A stretch of 64,000 nt of DNA, taken from Gambelia wislizenii (Eukaryota > Chordata > Lepidosauria > Squamata > Crotaphytidae). Below, piece by piece: positions 1-9,752 of this stretch. Each line of letters opens with the position of its first letter. Within the stretch, counting starts at the first letter, position 1. A model generated the notes under the pieces. It was not told the origin of the DNA. It saw nothing but the letters and a program-made list of their open reading frames with translations, and did not search any database. The position numbers and the translations under genes were made by a program. Where the stretch lies: positions 233,449,809-233,513,808 of the forward strand of contig JAUMIR010000002.1 of assembly GCA_030847615.1 (NCBI GenBank), given 5' to 3'.

Positions 1-770
1 ATCTATGTTGTTTAGCCACTCCCACTGCAAGCAGGAGTGATTGGTGAAAAGAGAGCCCCCCTTGTCATGCGGTCCAAATTCAACCAGCAGGATTAAGGGA
101 TTATCTACATGGGCTAAATACCCTGACTTGCCCATTCCAGAGCCCTGCAGTCCAGGCACCCCTCATCACCCGTGGGGCAGATACAGGGTTGGAACAGAGG
201 CAAGCTGGGATAAGGCACTTTACAGCATTGTAAAATCAGTCAGTTTACCCTGTTACCGCGGGGACAGAATGGATTGGGCCCCACGTGTCCGTGGGAACCT
301 GTCCCAGAATGCCTTTCCTTGCTGTTGTTGCCATCTTCCTGGCTCTCCAGAAGCGAGGCAGGGGTCCCTCAGCATGTGACCAAGGCTGGTCACATGCAGG
401 GGGACTTTAGTCACATGTTGCAGGCCCCTTTCCTGGCTTCTGAATTTACAGAGAAAATGGCGGTGGCTGCAGTAATGGGCCAGTGTTCTGTTAGGACTCT
501 GGCCCATTTCATCCAGGTAACTGGGGCACAACAAGGCAGATCTGGAGCCAGGATATGCTGGCTGGGAGCTGGAATATCCTGGCTGGTGTAGATAGGCCCC
601 AACTCGGGGGGAAAGTGCAGTGTCTCCAACTGTGTGGGAAGTCAACTTCAATTCCACTTAGAATGGAACGGCAACAACTGGATAGTACAAAAATAGGTCT
701 GGAAACACTCTTGATCATGTTTGAAATAAGCCAATCATGTTTCTTGCTTCACTAACACACAGAATGGACA
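1..770. other. Unassigned DNA with an imperfect inverted repeat
   Basis: I recognise no gene here. Positions 349-441 form an imperfect inverted repeat in which a block starting AGAAGCGAGG is matched in reverse by AGAAGCCAGG. A small perfect 7-bp hairpin (GTGACCA/TGGTCAC) lies near its middle at about 378-395. The fold suggests a decayed foldback or MITE-like element, but no target duplication could be fixed. The open frames across this stretch overlap each other on both strands and show no protein family resemblance. Confidence 0.4.
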
Positions 771-774
771 AACC

Positions 775-1025
775 AAAACAGGAATAGAGAGAATCTGTCA
801 CCTTTTGTCCCTGTGTGTCCTTTTGTCCATCCAGTCATTGCCCCCATGTTGTATTCCATGTTTGTAACATTCAAAATGGTGGGTTTTGGTCTCTCTAATA
901 TGACCCTCTCCAGCTGCTTTGGCCTTTTCTGGGTCAAACAAGCCATCTATACCCACAGGTCCAGGTATCCATCTGCCCAGAGACTGGATTCCCAAAGTGA
1001 GAGTTGTAGCCAGTGACAAATCTTT
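775..1025. repeat. Dispersed repeat, copy A
   Basis: This stretch resembles two other places in the window. The block with 'cattcaaaatggtgggtttt' followed by 'ctccagctgctttgg' matches 5,085-5,174 joined to 9,089-9,260 once the mariner is removed. The part around 'catctgccc...gattccc' also matches 1,795-1,923. The three copies are well diverged, so the family is old. It could be an LTR or the body of a non-autonomous element; I cannot name it. Confidence 0.5.
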
Positions 1026-1794
1026 TGTCTCTGTTGTACATTTTAAAGACTTAACCATGTAAATTTACATAACTTGGCATAGTTATTCTTCTTGCCATAT
1101 GAGCTTGTTATAAGTCTTGCCAAATGCTGGGCATCTTTGAGGTTTGTAAACTCTACCACAATAAGCACACTGATTACCATTTATCCACACCGTTGCACTT
1201 AGCCTGTGTGTCTTTAGTTCCAAGAGCCTGAACTGAAATTCCTATGTCATCTTTATAAACCATCGGTGCCTGGTACAACTTCTTAGACATTGTTACTATG
1301 GTATGCAGTTGAGTTCTTGTTATCTCATCAATGCAATCTGTTTCGATAGTCTTCTGGAGAGTAAGCTCAGATTCTTTCCAAAATTCTCCACTCTCCTCCT
1401 TCACATTGAATACAATCTTACCTCTCTCATTTTATGATTAATCCCAGTGTCAAATTTACAACTGGCAGCTTTCAGTTTAAGTTCAGCAATAAATTGCTAA
1501 GTGGTGGCTCTTGGACTCTATCCTGAGTTCCAGAAAAAGAATCTTTCAGACACAATAGTCTTACATGGAATACAGTATGTTCTAAATTTTTCAAGAACTT
1601 TGTGATATCTCTTGGATCTCCCTTAGAAAAAAGCAAAGGTATTATATAGAGCAATGCCATAATTCCCAGAACACTGTAATAAAAAAAATGTAATTTCCTG
1701 TTTCTTTGCAACATTTCCAAGTCCAGCTGCAGTCCACGTCCAACACCTCCAGTTCTCAGACAAGTTACCTTGCAAAACAAGAGAAGGTGGAGGC
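1026..1794 (-). other. Decayed region with two short minus-strand frames, possibly the interior of the dispersed repeat
   Basis: Minus-strand frames at 1,472-1,780 (102 codons) and 1,174-1,404 (76 codons) are the only coding-like signals. The first has a hydrophobic run (around VLGIMALLYIIPLLF) that could be a membrane segment. The second is charged and mixed. The DNA at 1,271-1,332 is repeated in inverted form at 9,660-9,722, which shows this is a dispersed element and not a unique gene. I do not recognise either peptide. An endogenous retroelement interior is possible but unproven. Confidence 0.3.
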
Positions 1795-1923
1795 CATAAT
1801 GCTTGCTTATCTTCAGTTAGAACAAGCAAACTCCCAGCTGCAATGTACCCACACCCACTGGCTCCAAACATGCATCTGCCTGGGGAGCTGATTCCAAAAG
1901 CCAGAGCCAGAGTTAAAGATGTA
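1795..1923. repeat. Dispersed repeat, copy B (left part)
   Basis: This part resembles copies A and C ('catctgcctgggga..tgattcc' region). It ends at the TA where the Tigger-like element inserted and resumes at 4,953. Removing the transposon makes the joined sequence align with 9,190-9,260, where 'gacatatttctctc' reads straight through. Confidence 0.5.
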
Positions 1924-4900
1924 CAGTTGTCCCTCCACATTCGCGGGGGTTAGGTTCTTGAGACCCCCGCGAATGTGGAAAAACCACGAATAACAGATGC
2001 TGATCCCGCAGCCCCCCCCAGAGGGAGGGAGGCAGCGGGAGGGTGTCTGGCCAGCCTGGCTGGCCTCTCTGCGGCCTTTCTGAGGGGACTCCAGGCCTTA
2101 GAAGCCCCAGAGCCCACTGAGAAAGGCCAGGGAAGGCAGCGTGTGGGTGGGGAGGAGGCTGCACTGCCTCTCCCCGGCCTTCCGAAGCGGGCGCCGGGGC
2201 TTTGGAGCCCGGCGCCCGCTTCGAAAGGCCAGGGACAGCAGCGGGCGAGCGGGCTGGCGGGGAGGAGGCTGCGCTGCCTCTCTCTGGCCTTTCTCACCCC
2301 CCCGCCCTTCCCAGAGTGGCCGCGGGGGGCTTCTGAAGCCCCCGCAGTCACTCTCCTCCAACCCCCGCCCTTCCCAGAGTGGCCACGGGGGCTTCTGAAG
2401 CCCCCGCAGTCACTCTCCGCCGCCCCCCACCCTTCCCAGAGTGGCTATGGGGGCTTCTGAAGCCCCCGCAGTCACTCTCCGCCACCCGCCACCCTTCCCA
2501 GAGTGGCCGTGGGGGCTTCTGAAGCCCCTGCAGTCACTCTCTGCCGCCCCACCCTTCCCAGAGTGGCTATGGGGGCTTCTGAAGCCCCCGCAGTCACTGT
2601 CCGCCTCCCCCTGCCCTTCCCAGAGTGGCTATGGGGGCTTCTGAAGCCCCCACAGTCACTCTCCGCCACCCCTGCCCTTCCCAGAGTGGCCGCAGGGGCT
2701 TCTGAACCCCCCCATTCACTCTCCCTCACCCCCCCGCCCTTCCCACAGTGGCCGCTGGGGCTTCTGAAGCCCCCGCACTCACTCTCCGCCACCCCCGCCC
2801 TTCCCAGAGTGACCGCGGGGGCTTTTGAAGCCCCTGCAGTCACTCTCCGCCACCCCCGCCCTTCCCAGAGTGGCCGCGGGGGCTTCTGAAGCCCCTGCAG
2901 TCACTCTCTGCCGCCCCCACCCTTCCCAGAGTGGCTGCAGGGGCTTCTGAAGCCCCCGCAGTCACTCTCCGCCGCCCCCCGCCCTTCCCAGAGTGGCTGC
3001 AGGGGCTTCTGAAGCCCCCGCAGTCACTGTCCGCCGCCCCCCGCCCTTCCCAGAGTGGCCATGGGAGCTTCTGAAGCCCCCGCAGTCACTCTCTGCCACC
3101 CCTCCCGCCCTTCCCAGAGTGGCCGCAGGGGCTTCTGAAGCCCCCGCAGTCACTCTCCGCCGCCCCCCGCCCTTCCCAGAGTGGCCACAGGGGCTTCTGA
3201 AGCCCCCGCAGTCACTCTCTGCCACCCCTCCCGCCCTTCCCTGAGTGGCTGCGGGGGCTTCTGAAGCCCCCGCAGTCACTGTCCGCCACCCCCGCCCTTC
3301 CCAGAGTGGCCACGGGGGGTTCTGAAGCCCCCGCAGTCACTGTCCGCCGCCCCCCCGCCCTTCCCAGAGTGGCCATGGGAGCTTCTGAAGCCCCCGCAGT
3401 CACTCTCTGCCACCCCTCCCGCCCTTCCCAGAGTGCCCACAGGGGCTTCTGAAGCCCCCGCAGTCACTGTCCGCCACCCCCGCCCTTCCCAGAGTGCCCA
3501 CAGGGGCTTCTGAAGCCCCCGCAGTCACTGTCCGCCACCCCCGCCCTTCCCAGAGTGGCCACGGGGGCTTCTGAAGCCCCCGCAGTCACTGTCCGCCGCC
3601 CCCCCGCCCTTCCCAGAGTGGCCATGGGAGCTTCTGAAGCCCCCGCAGTCACTCTCTGCCACCCCTCCCGCCCTTCCCAGAGTGCCCACAGGGGCTTCTG
3701 AAGCCCTCGCAGTCACTGTCCGCCGCCCCCCGCCCTTCCCAGAGTGCCCACAGGGGCTTCTGAAGCCCCCGCAGTCACTGTCCGCCACCCCCGCCCTTCC
3801 CAGAGTGCCCACAGGGGCTTCTGAAGCCCCCGCAGTCACTGTCCGCCACCCCCGCCCTTCCCAGAGTGGCCACGGGGGCTTCTGAAGCCCCCGCAGTCAC
3901 TGTCCGCCGCCCCCCCGCCCTTCCCAGAGTGGCCATGGGAGCTTCTGAAGCCCCCGCAGTCACTCTCTGCCACCCCTCCCGCCCTTCCCAGAGTGCCCAC
4001 AGGGGCTTCTGAAGCCCTCGCAGTCACTGTCCGCCGCCCCCCGCCCTTCCCAGAGTGCTCACAGGGGCTTCTGAAGCCCCCGCAGTCACTGTCCGCCACC
4101 CCCGCCCTTCCCAGAGTGCCCACAGGGGCTTCTGAAGCCCCCGCAGTCACTGTCCACCACCCCCGCCCTTCCCAGAGTGGCCACGGGGGCTTCTGAAGCC
4201 CCCGCAGTCACTGTCCGCCGCCCCCCCGCCCTTCCCAGAGTGGCCATGGGAGCTTCTGAAGCCCCCGCAGTCACTCTCTGCCACCCCTCCCGCCCTTCCC
4301 AGAGTGCCCACAGGGGCTTCTGAAGCCCTCGCAGTCACTGTCCGCCGCCCCCCGCCCTTCCCAGAGTGGCCATGGGAGCTTCTGAAGCCCCCGCAGTCAC
4401 TCTCTGCCACCCCTCCCGCCCTTCCCAGAGTGCCCACAGGGGCTTCTGAAGCCCTCGCAGTCACTGTCCGCCGCCCCCCGCCCTTCCCAGAGTGGCCATG
4501 GGAGCTTCTGAAGCCCCCGCAGTCACTCTCTGCCACCCCTCCCGCCCTTCCCAGAGTGCCCACAGGGGCTTCTGAAGCCCTCGCAGTCACTGTCCGCCGC
4601 CCCCCGCCCTTCCCAGAGTGGCCATGGGAGCTTCTGAAGCCCCCGCAGTCACTCTCTGCCACCCCTCCCGCCCTTCCCAGAGTGGCCACAGGGGCTTCTG
4701 AAGCAACCTGCCGCCACTCTCCCTCACCCCCCGCCCTTCCCAAAGTGGTGTAGGGGGTCCCTCGCTGCCTTGGGAAGGGACTGGGGTGGAATGAGGGAGG
4801 CTTTCCACCCCCCTTTCCCAAGGCAGCGAAGGGATTCCTGAGAATACCTTCACTGCCTTGGGAAGGGATGGAGTGGAGAGGGTGGGGCAGGCAGCTTTCC

Positions 4901-4952
4901 GCGAATAATCAAAACTGCGAATGTGAAAGCCGCGAATGTGGAGGGGCAACTG
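1924..4952. mobile_element. Tigger/pogo-like non-autonomous TIR element 1 with internal minisatellite
   Basis: This is a 3.0-kb DNA transposon with no transposase. Its ends are inverted repeats: CAGTTGTCCCTCCACATTCG on the left and, on the opposite strand, CAGTTGCCCCTCCACATTCG on the right, each flanked by TA (1,922-1,923 and 4,953-4,954). A TA target and CAGT-type ends with 'tccctc..ttcgcggg' sub-terminal palindromes are typical of Tigger/pogo elements. The flanks rejoin to restore a copy of a dispersed repeat that is uninterrupted at 9,190-9,260, which supports the boundaries. Most of the interior (about 2,300-4,740) is a GC-rich minisatellite. Its left end resembles the right end of the 15-kb element at 18,377-33,404 and vice versa, so the two are the same family in opposite orientations. 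Confidence 0.85.
2298..4740. repeat. ~62-bp GC-rich minisatellite inside Tigger-like element 1
   Basis: About 39 tandem monomers of 61-63 bp, recognised by 'cccttcccagagtggc' then 'ggggcttctgaagccccc'. Each monomer holds a 9-bp inverted repeat with a single-base centre (GGGGGCTTC-T-GAAGCCCCC). From about 3,460 there is higher-order structure: blocks recur every 311 bp (five monomers; for example 3,464, 3,775 and 4,086). From about 4,240 to 4,690 a two-monomer unit of 125 bp recurs. The long open frames on both strands follow from the repetition and are not genes. Confidence 0.9.
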
Positions 4953-5174
4953 TATTTCTCTGCCGGGTTCTCCAGTGCAGTATGTCTTTCTAGGTACCAT
5001 TGGCAGATGAAGTAATGTCAGATGTTGGCATCAATTATCCACACTATGGACATAACATGGTAAATGTAGAGGATCACCTACCTTTGTTCCTCACACATCC
5101 TTTCACCCACTCAGTCACTGCTGCCACACTCTTTGTGTTGATGACATCCAAAATGGTGGCTTTTTATTGGTCTA
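4953..5174. repeat. Dispersed repeat, copy B (right part) running into copy C (left part)
   Basis: The first part ('tttctctgccgggtt', 'tgtctttctaggta') continues copy B after the Tigger-like element and aligns with 9,230-9,260. From about 5,085 ('cctttcacccactcagtcactg' through 'ccaaaatggtgg') it aligns with copy A at 815-880. It stops at the TA of the mariner insertion. Confidence 0.5.
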
Positions 5175-5281
5175 CAAGGTCTGTCTATTAAATAACAAGA
5201 CTGTGTTTCCATCTTTCAGACAAATCAGGGAGAACTGATTGTGAACACTTGAGTGGTGACCTTGAACATTTCTGAACCTGC

Positions 5282-5625
5282 ATGACAAACATCAACTCTC
5301 TTGGCATTCAGTTAATTGTCAGTCATCGTTTAAAACAGCTATGTTGTCTGTTGTATGCCAGAAAAATGCTAAGTTTAAAAGTTGAGCAATGTGTCAATTT
5401 GAAATTTTTAGTAAAATTGAACAAGACACCAACAGAATCTTATCAAATGCTTACTGAGGCTTATGGGGAAGACTGCATGTCTCATGTGTGTGTGTTTGAG
5501 TGGCACAAAAGATTCAGAGAAGGATATGAGAATGTGGAAGATGATGAATGCCCTGGATGACATTCCACTTCAAGAACTGAAGAAATTGTGGAAAAATTCA
5601 GTCAGATTGTTTGAGGAAATTAGCA
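5282..5625 (+). pseudogene. Mariner transposase, N-terminal part (broken)
   Basis: Encodes the DNA-binding half of a mariner transposase. The stretch around 'TESYQMLTEAYGED' and 'VFEWHKRFREG' is the helix-turn-helix region of this family, which binds the terminal repeats. The frame closes at 5,560 after 'EDDECPG'. Beyond it, family-like sequence continues with more stops ('STSRTEEIVEKFSQIV'). It is then interrupted by a microsatellite and other repeats, and the catalytic half resumes at about 8,243. It cannot make a complete protein. Confidence 0.8.
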
Positions 5626-5659
5626 AGCATGGGTGAGAGAGAAACAGTCTCACCCTGTG

Positions 5660-5662
<3 letters not shown>

Positions 5663-5711
<49 letters not shown>
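5663..5711. repeat. (TC)n(CA)n microsatellite
   Basis: A run of about 17 TC dinucleotides passes directly into about eight CA dinucleotides. It lies close to the break in the mariner transposase. Confidence 0.95.
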
Positions 5712-5740
5712 GGGCTGGTTTAATGGCCCCGCAGCACCCA

Positions 5741-5840
5741 CTGTATGCTAAGTGTATCTCAAGGTGTACTTACAGAAGGCTAAGATGGGGCCCCTTCATA
5801 AACTTATGTAAGTACACCTTGAGATACACTTAGCATACAG
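5741..5840. repeat. Perfect 34-bp inverted repeat (hairpin)
   Basis: The arm 5,741-5,774 (starting ctgtatgctaagtg) is the exact reverse complement of 5,807-5,840 (ending cacttagcatacag), with a 32-base spacer. A perfect match inside heavily mutated DNA points to a young foldback insertion or recent gene conversion between the arms. A transcript would fold into a long hairpin. There is no evidence of transcription. Confidence 0.85.
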
Positions 5841-6360
5841 CAGGTGTCCTAGAGTTGACACAGAGCTTGAAAACGTTAGTTTTGGAAAACCTTGGCCATG
5901 CTGGTTGGGTGATTCTGGGAGTTGTAGTACAAACCAGCAACCTCACTAAGCTCTGAGTTGGAGGAGGTCCAATCCTCTGCAAAATGCTAGTAATCCAGAG
6001 TGGCAGCATCCCCCCACAGATGACTTTCCAGTCTCTGAGCGAAGATATCTAGTGAAGCAACAGCCAGCAAGCCCTCTACGTAAGAGGTTCTATTGGCAAA
6101 CTCTTCTGGCTGTCATGTATATTTTCTTGTGTTTCAGCGAAATCTTTCCTTGTGTAACTGAAGCCTTTTAGATGTCATCCTAGCCCTTATAGGGCAGCAA
6201 AGAAGGCACAAAGTTGACATCTCTGTTGCTCAGTAAAGAGGCTGATTCTGTGGGTTGGCATCAGCCAGTTCCTAGGATAATGGGAGCTCCTTTTGCCCCT
6301 TCTATCAGAAGAGAAAAGCTTGGATCACTGCCTTTCAAAGTGATACTGCCTAGAATCTGG

Positions 6361-7397
6361 AAAGACAAAAATGCAATTACAAGTATATTAACTGATGTGT
6401 TTTTATAACAATGGATTATAGGGTTTTAATACATTCACAATAGTGTAAATAAATACTCAGAAAATTGAGTGGTTACATTCACCAACATGAAATGAGTTCT
6501 ATTCAAAACTAATACTGTGGTTTTAATCATCACTATACAGAAGCTTGTGAAATTTATTCAAAAGAATTTCTAACTTTTTACATATAATATTGCAGTGTAG
6601 GAGCAGTGATCAAATTCCGCCAGTGAAGCAAAAAACCAGACAAATGCTACCGGATTATTTTTCGCTTTTGTTTCAGGGAAATCCCTTCTTCACTGGTCAG
6701 TACTTATCTAAATAAATTTAAAATGCATTATAGTCTCCAAAATGATTGTTTATATTGAATAATTTACCAATTGCTTACCTCCACAAGATAACCATTATCT
6801 GCCCAAATATCCAAATCCTTGTTGTATTAATGAGGGTCCTTTTTTCTGGTATATCCCTAACTCCCATGCTTGACAGTATGAATATATATATATAACGACC
6901 AATGGCTCACAGCTGCAAATTTTTAAAAGTCTTTAATACAGAAACCCTGTTAAACAGAATGGAGTTGTTTTTTTAAAGGAACATAGAAAATTCCATCTGG
7001 TTATTGAGACCATAGGGTTTAAAGGTGCGTAAACAATGTATCCAAAACATCTCCCCAAAATTTGGTTTTTACATCCATCTTTTTCAGGGGATCTTGTTGA
7101 TAAGCACTAAGACCTTTAAGCTATAAGTCTCATACTTATGTTGAAGGTGACTTATTGTCCATTGCGTTTAAAGTTGTTAATATCCTGTGCAACTGACAGT
7201 GATTATCTTGTGTTGTAAATCTTTTCATGAATGTACTGTGTAATGGTGAATGCATATTATATGTAAAAGGTTAGAAATTTACTCAATTTTCTGAGTAAAG
7301 AATTTATTTACACTATTGTGAATGTATTAAAATCCTATAATCCATTGTTATAAAAACACATCAGTTAATATACTTGTAATTGCATTTTTGTCCTTCT
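6361..7397. repeat. Long inverted repeat pair (~110-117 bp arms)
   Basis: The left arm 6,361-6,470 and the right arm about 7,281-7,397 are near-identical in opposite orientation ('aatgcaattacaagtat' in one, its reverse complement in the other). The match extends to 'ttctaac..tttacatataat' at 6,567-6,592 and 7,249-7,276, where the left side has about 95 extra bases. A shorter inner fold pairs 'ccagtgaag' near 6,620 with 'cttcactgg' near 6,690. It could be a TIR element without transposase or two inverted copies of one element. I see no coding sequence between the arms. Confidence 0.7.
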
Positions 7398-7439
7398 AGT
7401 TTACTAACTGTTTGTAGAAACCCTCCTTTTGCGTTGAGA

Positions 7440-7685
7440 TTACTTGTGAGTATGGGGTTGTAAGTCTGGACTATACCAGACCTTGAGATTTGGAGGCCAG
7501 ACCCAGAGCCCAGCGAAATCCCTGTTCATCCCTGGAAAAAAACCATTGGGTGACCCTGAACAACTCACACTCTCTCGGCTTCCAAGGGAGGCAATGATGA
7601 CAAACATCCTCTGAAGACACCTTGCCAAGAAAACCCTAGGAGGCAGTCACCCTAAGTGAGAATCAACATGAAGGCACAAAATGAC
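7440..7685 (+). mobile_element. tRNA-derived SINE with RTE-like tail (squamate type)
   Basis: The second half ('gggtgaccctgaacaa..tcac', 'aggcaatgatgacaaac', 'ccttgccaagaaaaccct', 'tgaaggcaca') matches the body and tail common in lizard and snake SINEs. Their 3' ends resemble those of RTE/BovB LINEs. The part before 7,545 looks like a decayed tRNA-related head. Another copy lies on the minus strand at about 62,685-62,845. Identification is from memory of the family, not an alignment. Confidence 0.6.
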
Positions 7686-7998
7686 AAATATACACCCAGA
7701 CACATGACACACACACTTGTGTGTGTGTTTCTTTCTCTGTGTTGAAACCCTGGAAGAATGTGACTCCCACCCCCACCCACTCAAGAGAATAGAAGATTTG
7801 CTCTGGATGTGAATTGGGCAGCGGCACCAAGAAAGGGATGTCTCTTGTTCTTCTGGCTGCCAAGAGGAAGAGACATGAAGTGGAGCATTGTTTTCAAGGA
7901 GCAAAAAGTTGGCAGCCAGAAGGCACAGGGCTGATTCACAGGGGCTCTTGATGTGCAGAGGCATGTCAGGGAAAGGCCCTCCACCAATCAGGGGCCCC

Positions 7999-8024
7999 TG
8001 TGTGTGTGTGTGTGTGTGTGTGTG
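7999..8024. repeat. (TG)n microsatellite
   Basis: Thirteen TG dinucleotides in a row inside the mariner insert. The frame of 193 codons across it on the minus strand is composed of SINE and microsatellite sequence and is not a gene. Confidence 0.95.
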
Positions 8025-8242
8025 AGCGGATCCTTGCTCCAAGTCTTCTTGGGGGAGAGGTGGAGGGATGGGCCAGGAGCCAAATTCAAGGGCAAAAGGG
8101 GGCATCAGGGTCAAATCCAGGCCTGAAAATACTGACAACCAACCTAAAGTCTGCCATATGTTCTGCTTCTGCAGCCTTTTAGATAAACATATGGAGACCC
8201 CAAAATAAAATGTTGCAGGGCCCCCCAAAATCCCTTACACTG

Positions 8243-9024
8243 GTCCTGTAGCTGAAGCCATGAACATTGTCAAAGACACAGTGTGGAAAATTTTGCTTGA
8301 GGATCTCAACATTAGAAAAGTTTGTGCCAAGATGGTCCCTAGGGTTCTCACACCCGAGCAAAAAGAGTGCCGCTAGGAAATTTGTGCTGACATTCTGTAG
8401 CAATTTGAGGCAGAGCCAAACCTTTTTCAAAAAATCATCACTTGTGATGAAACCTGGATCTTCCAGTATGATTCTGAGACAAAATGGCAGTTAGTGCACT
8501 GGAAAACACCACCATCACCAAGAATGAAAAAAGCACGTCAAAACAAGTCCACATTCATTGCAGCTTTTTTTTTACATCAAGGGCATAATTTTGGCAGAAT
8601 GTGTTCCAGAAGGCAGAACAGTGAACCAGCATTATTATAAGGAAGTTTTGACAAAGCTGAGAGAAAAAGTCAGGAAAAAAAAAAAGGCCAGAACTGTGGA
8701 AAAATGGTTTCATTCTTCATCAAGACAATATACCTGCTCATACAGCACTTTCTGTGAAACAGTTTTTGGCCAATAAACACATTACTACACTTGAGCATCC
8801 TCCATATTCACCAGATTTGGCACCATGCAACTTTTTTCTTTTCCCTAAAGTGAAATTGGTGCTTAAAGGTACATGTTTTGAGTCAATTGTTGCAGTACGA
8901 AGAAAACAGCAGATGTGTTGAAATAGCTGACAGAAACTGATCTGCTTCATGCCTTTGACCAGTGGAAAACAAGACTGGATTGGTGTGTGTGTGAACAGGG
9001 AGTATATCGAAGGGGACAAGCATT
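8243..9024 (+). pseudogene. Mariner transposase, catalytic part (broken)
   Basis: The DD(D/E)-type catalytic half of a mariner transposase, which would cut and join the element's ends at TA sites. Recognisable blocks in order are 'VPRVLTPEQK', the first catalytic block 'ITCDETWIFQYD', the middle block 'KKARQNKS', 'VPEGRTVNQHYYKEVL', then, past a frameshift, decayed counterparts of the 'APAHTA' and 'SPDLAPCDFF' regions. A stop follows 'EQKECR' near 8,375 and more stops and frame changes follow after 8,760. It is not functional and sits about 2.6 kb from its own N-terminal half. Confidence 0.85.
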
Positions 9025-9088
9025 AGAATTGTAATACATATAAATAATGATAGATTATTGTATCAGTCTTATTATTTGACAGTCCTCA

Positions 9089-9260
9089 TAATGTGACCTT
9101 CTCCAGCTGCTCTGCCCCTTTCTGGGGGAGACAAGCTTCCAACACCCAGAAGGCCTGAGCATCAGGCTGCCTAGAGAGTTGTTTTCCAAAGTCAAAATCA
9201 CCATTGGTCATGAAGACATATTTCTCTCTGAGGTTTTCCACAGCATGTCTTTTCTAGTGT
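9089..9260. repeat. Dispersed repeat, copy C (right part)
   Basis: Sequence after the mariner ('tgaccttctccagctgctctg') continues the match to copy A at 890-1,000 and to copy B on both sides of the Tigger-like element. This copy gives the uninterrupted reference for the Tigger-like insertion site ('gacatatttctctc'). Confidence 0.55.
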
Positions 9261-9326
9261 TATTGGAAGTAAATCCCCAGCAGAGCAGCAAGGTACAGCC
9301 ATGTGCCTAAAACATGAGGTGAAGTA

Positions 9327-9460
9327 GCAAGCATAGTATAAGAGTTATAAAATACGCATCTGTTAGACCAGGAGAGCACTGAGTTCAAATCCTGTCTTAG
9401 TTATTAGCTCCATGCATCCTATCTCACAGGGTTGTTGTGAGGATAAAGTCAAGAAGGAAA
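9327..9460 (+). mobile_element. tRNA-derived SINE fragment
   Basis: 'gagttcaaatcc' near 9,390 resembles the B box of a tRNA-type RNA polymerase III promoter. 'ctcacagggttgttgtgagg' near 9,424 is a block shared by squamate tRNA-SINEs and by MIR. The head is preceded by a region reading 'agagcactgagttc'. The tail is decayed. It could be called MIR-like; in this context a squamate SINE is more likely. Confidence 0.55.
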
Positions 9461-9655
9461 TGTTGCATGCTGCTGGGGTAGAAGCAGGATTATCTTGTAG
9501 TGGAGGATACTGACATATAGGCAGGAATAAATTGTAGTAAATAATGTAACATGTACCGGTAAGTTGAACAAGGCAGAAGAGAGAAGGGGAAGAGACTCTA
9601 GTCTACTGAAAAGGAAGAGACAAATATTTACTCTCAAGAAACCTGTTGAACTAGG

Positions 9656-9725
9656 TTGTGTTGATGAGATAACAAGATCTCAGTTGTATACCATAGTAAC
9701 AACATTTAAGGGGTTGTATGAGGCA
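9656..9725 (+). repeat. Inverted copy of the sequence at 1,271-1,332
   Basis: 'gatgagataacaag' and 'ataccatagtaacaa' here are the reverse complement of the block at 1,271-1,332. The pair lies about 8.4 kb apart in opposite orientations. It shows that the minus-strand frame at 1,174-1,404 belongs to a dispersed element. Confidence 0.7.
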
Positions 9726-9752
9726 TAGGTTGCTCATAAACATAGTGTAGAC

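Larger units (their letters stand above)
5625..8243. other. ~2.6 kb of foreign repeats inserted inside the mariner
   Basis: This stretch separates the two halves of the mariner transposase. It holds a TC/CA microsatellite, a perfect 34-bp hairpin, a short 'ctgggagttgtagt' motif of the kind found in many vertebrate DNA transposons, a long inverted repeat pair (6,361/7,281), a SINE and a GT microsatellite. I see no coding gene. The exact edges of the first insertion are uncertain because the junctions have decayed. Confidence 0.6.
5175..9088 (+). mobile_element. Tc1/mariner element, mutated and split by a later ~2.6-kb insertion
   Basis: The ends are inverted repeats (CAAGGTCTGTC on the left; the right end on the opposite strand reads TGAGGACTGTC) flanked by TA on both sides (5,173-5,174 and 9,089-9,090). 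Further in, 'aataacaagactg' on the left corresponds to 'aataataagactg' on the right strand. Removing 5,175-9,088 rebuilds the dispersed repeat seen at 815-1,000, which confirms the insertion. Inside are two pieces of a mariner transposase separated by foreign DNA from about 5,625 to 8,243. The usual mariner is about 1.3 kb, which matches what remains once the insert is removed. Confidence 0.85.

Noticed and set aside
41..657. Overlapping 100-135-codon frames at the left edge
   Set aside because: They overlap on both strands across an inverted repeat and show no conserved domain.
2472..4821. Many open frames reading Gly-Ala-Ser-Glu-Ala-Pro or Pro-Phe-Pro-Glu-Trp repeats on both strands
   Set aside because: They follow the ~62-bp minisatellite, occur in overlapping frames on both strands and have no promoter or domain support.
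5918..5945. ZNF143/STAF-type promoter element ('ctgggagttgtagt')
   Set aside because: The motif is common in vertebrate DNA transposon remnants and nothing else here suggests a promoter.
7647..8228. 193-codon minus-strand open frame
   Set aside because: It spans a SINE and a GT microsatellite (His-Thr run) inside the mariner insert and has no family resemblance.
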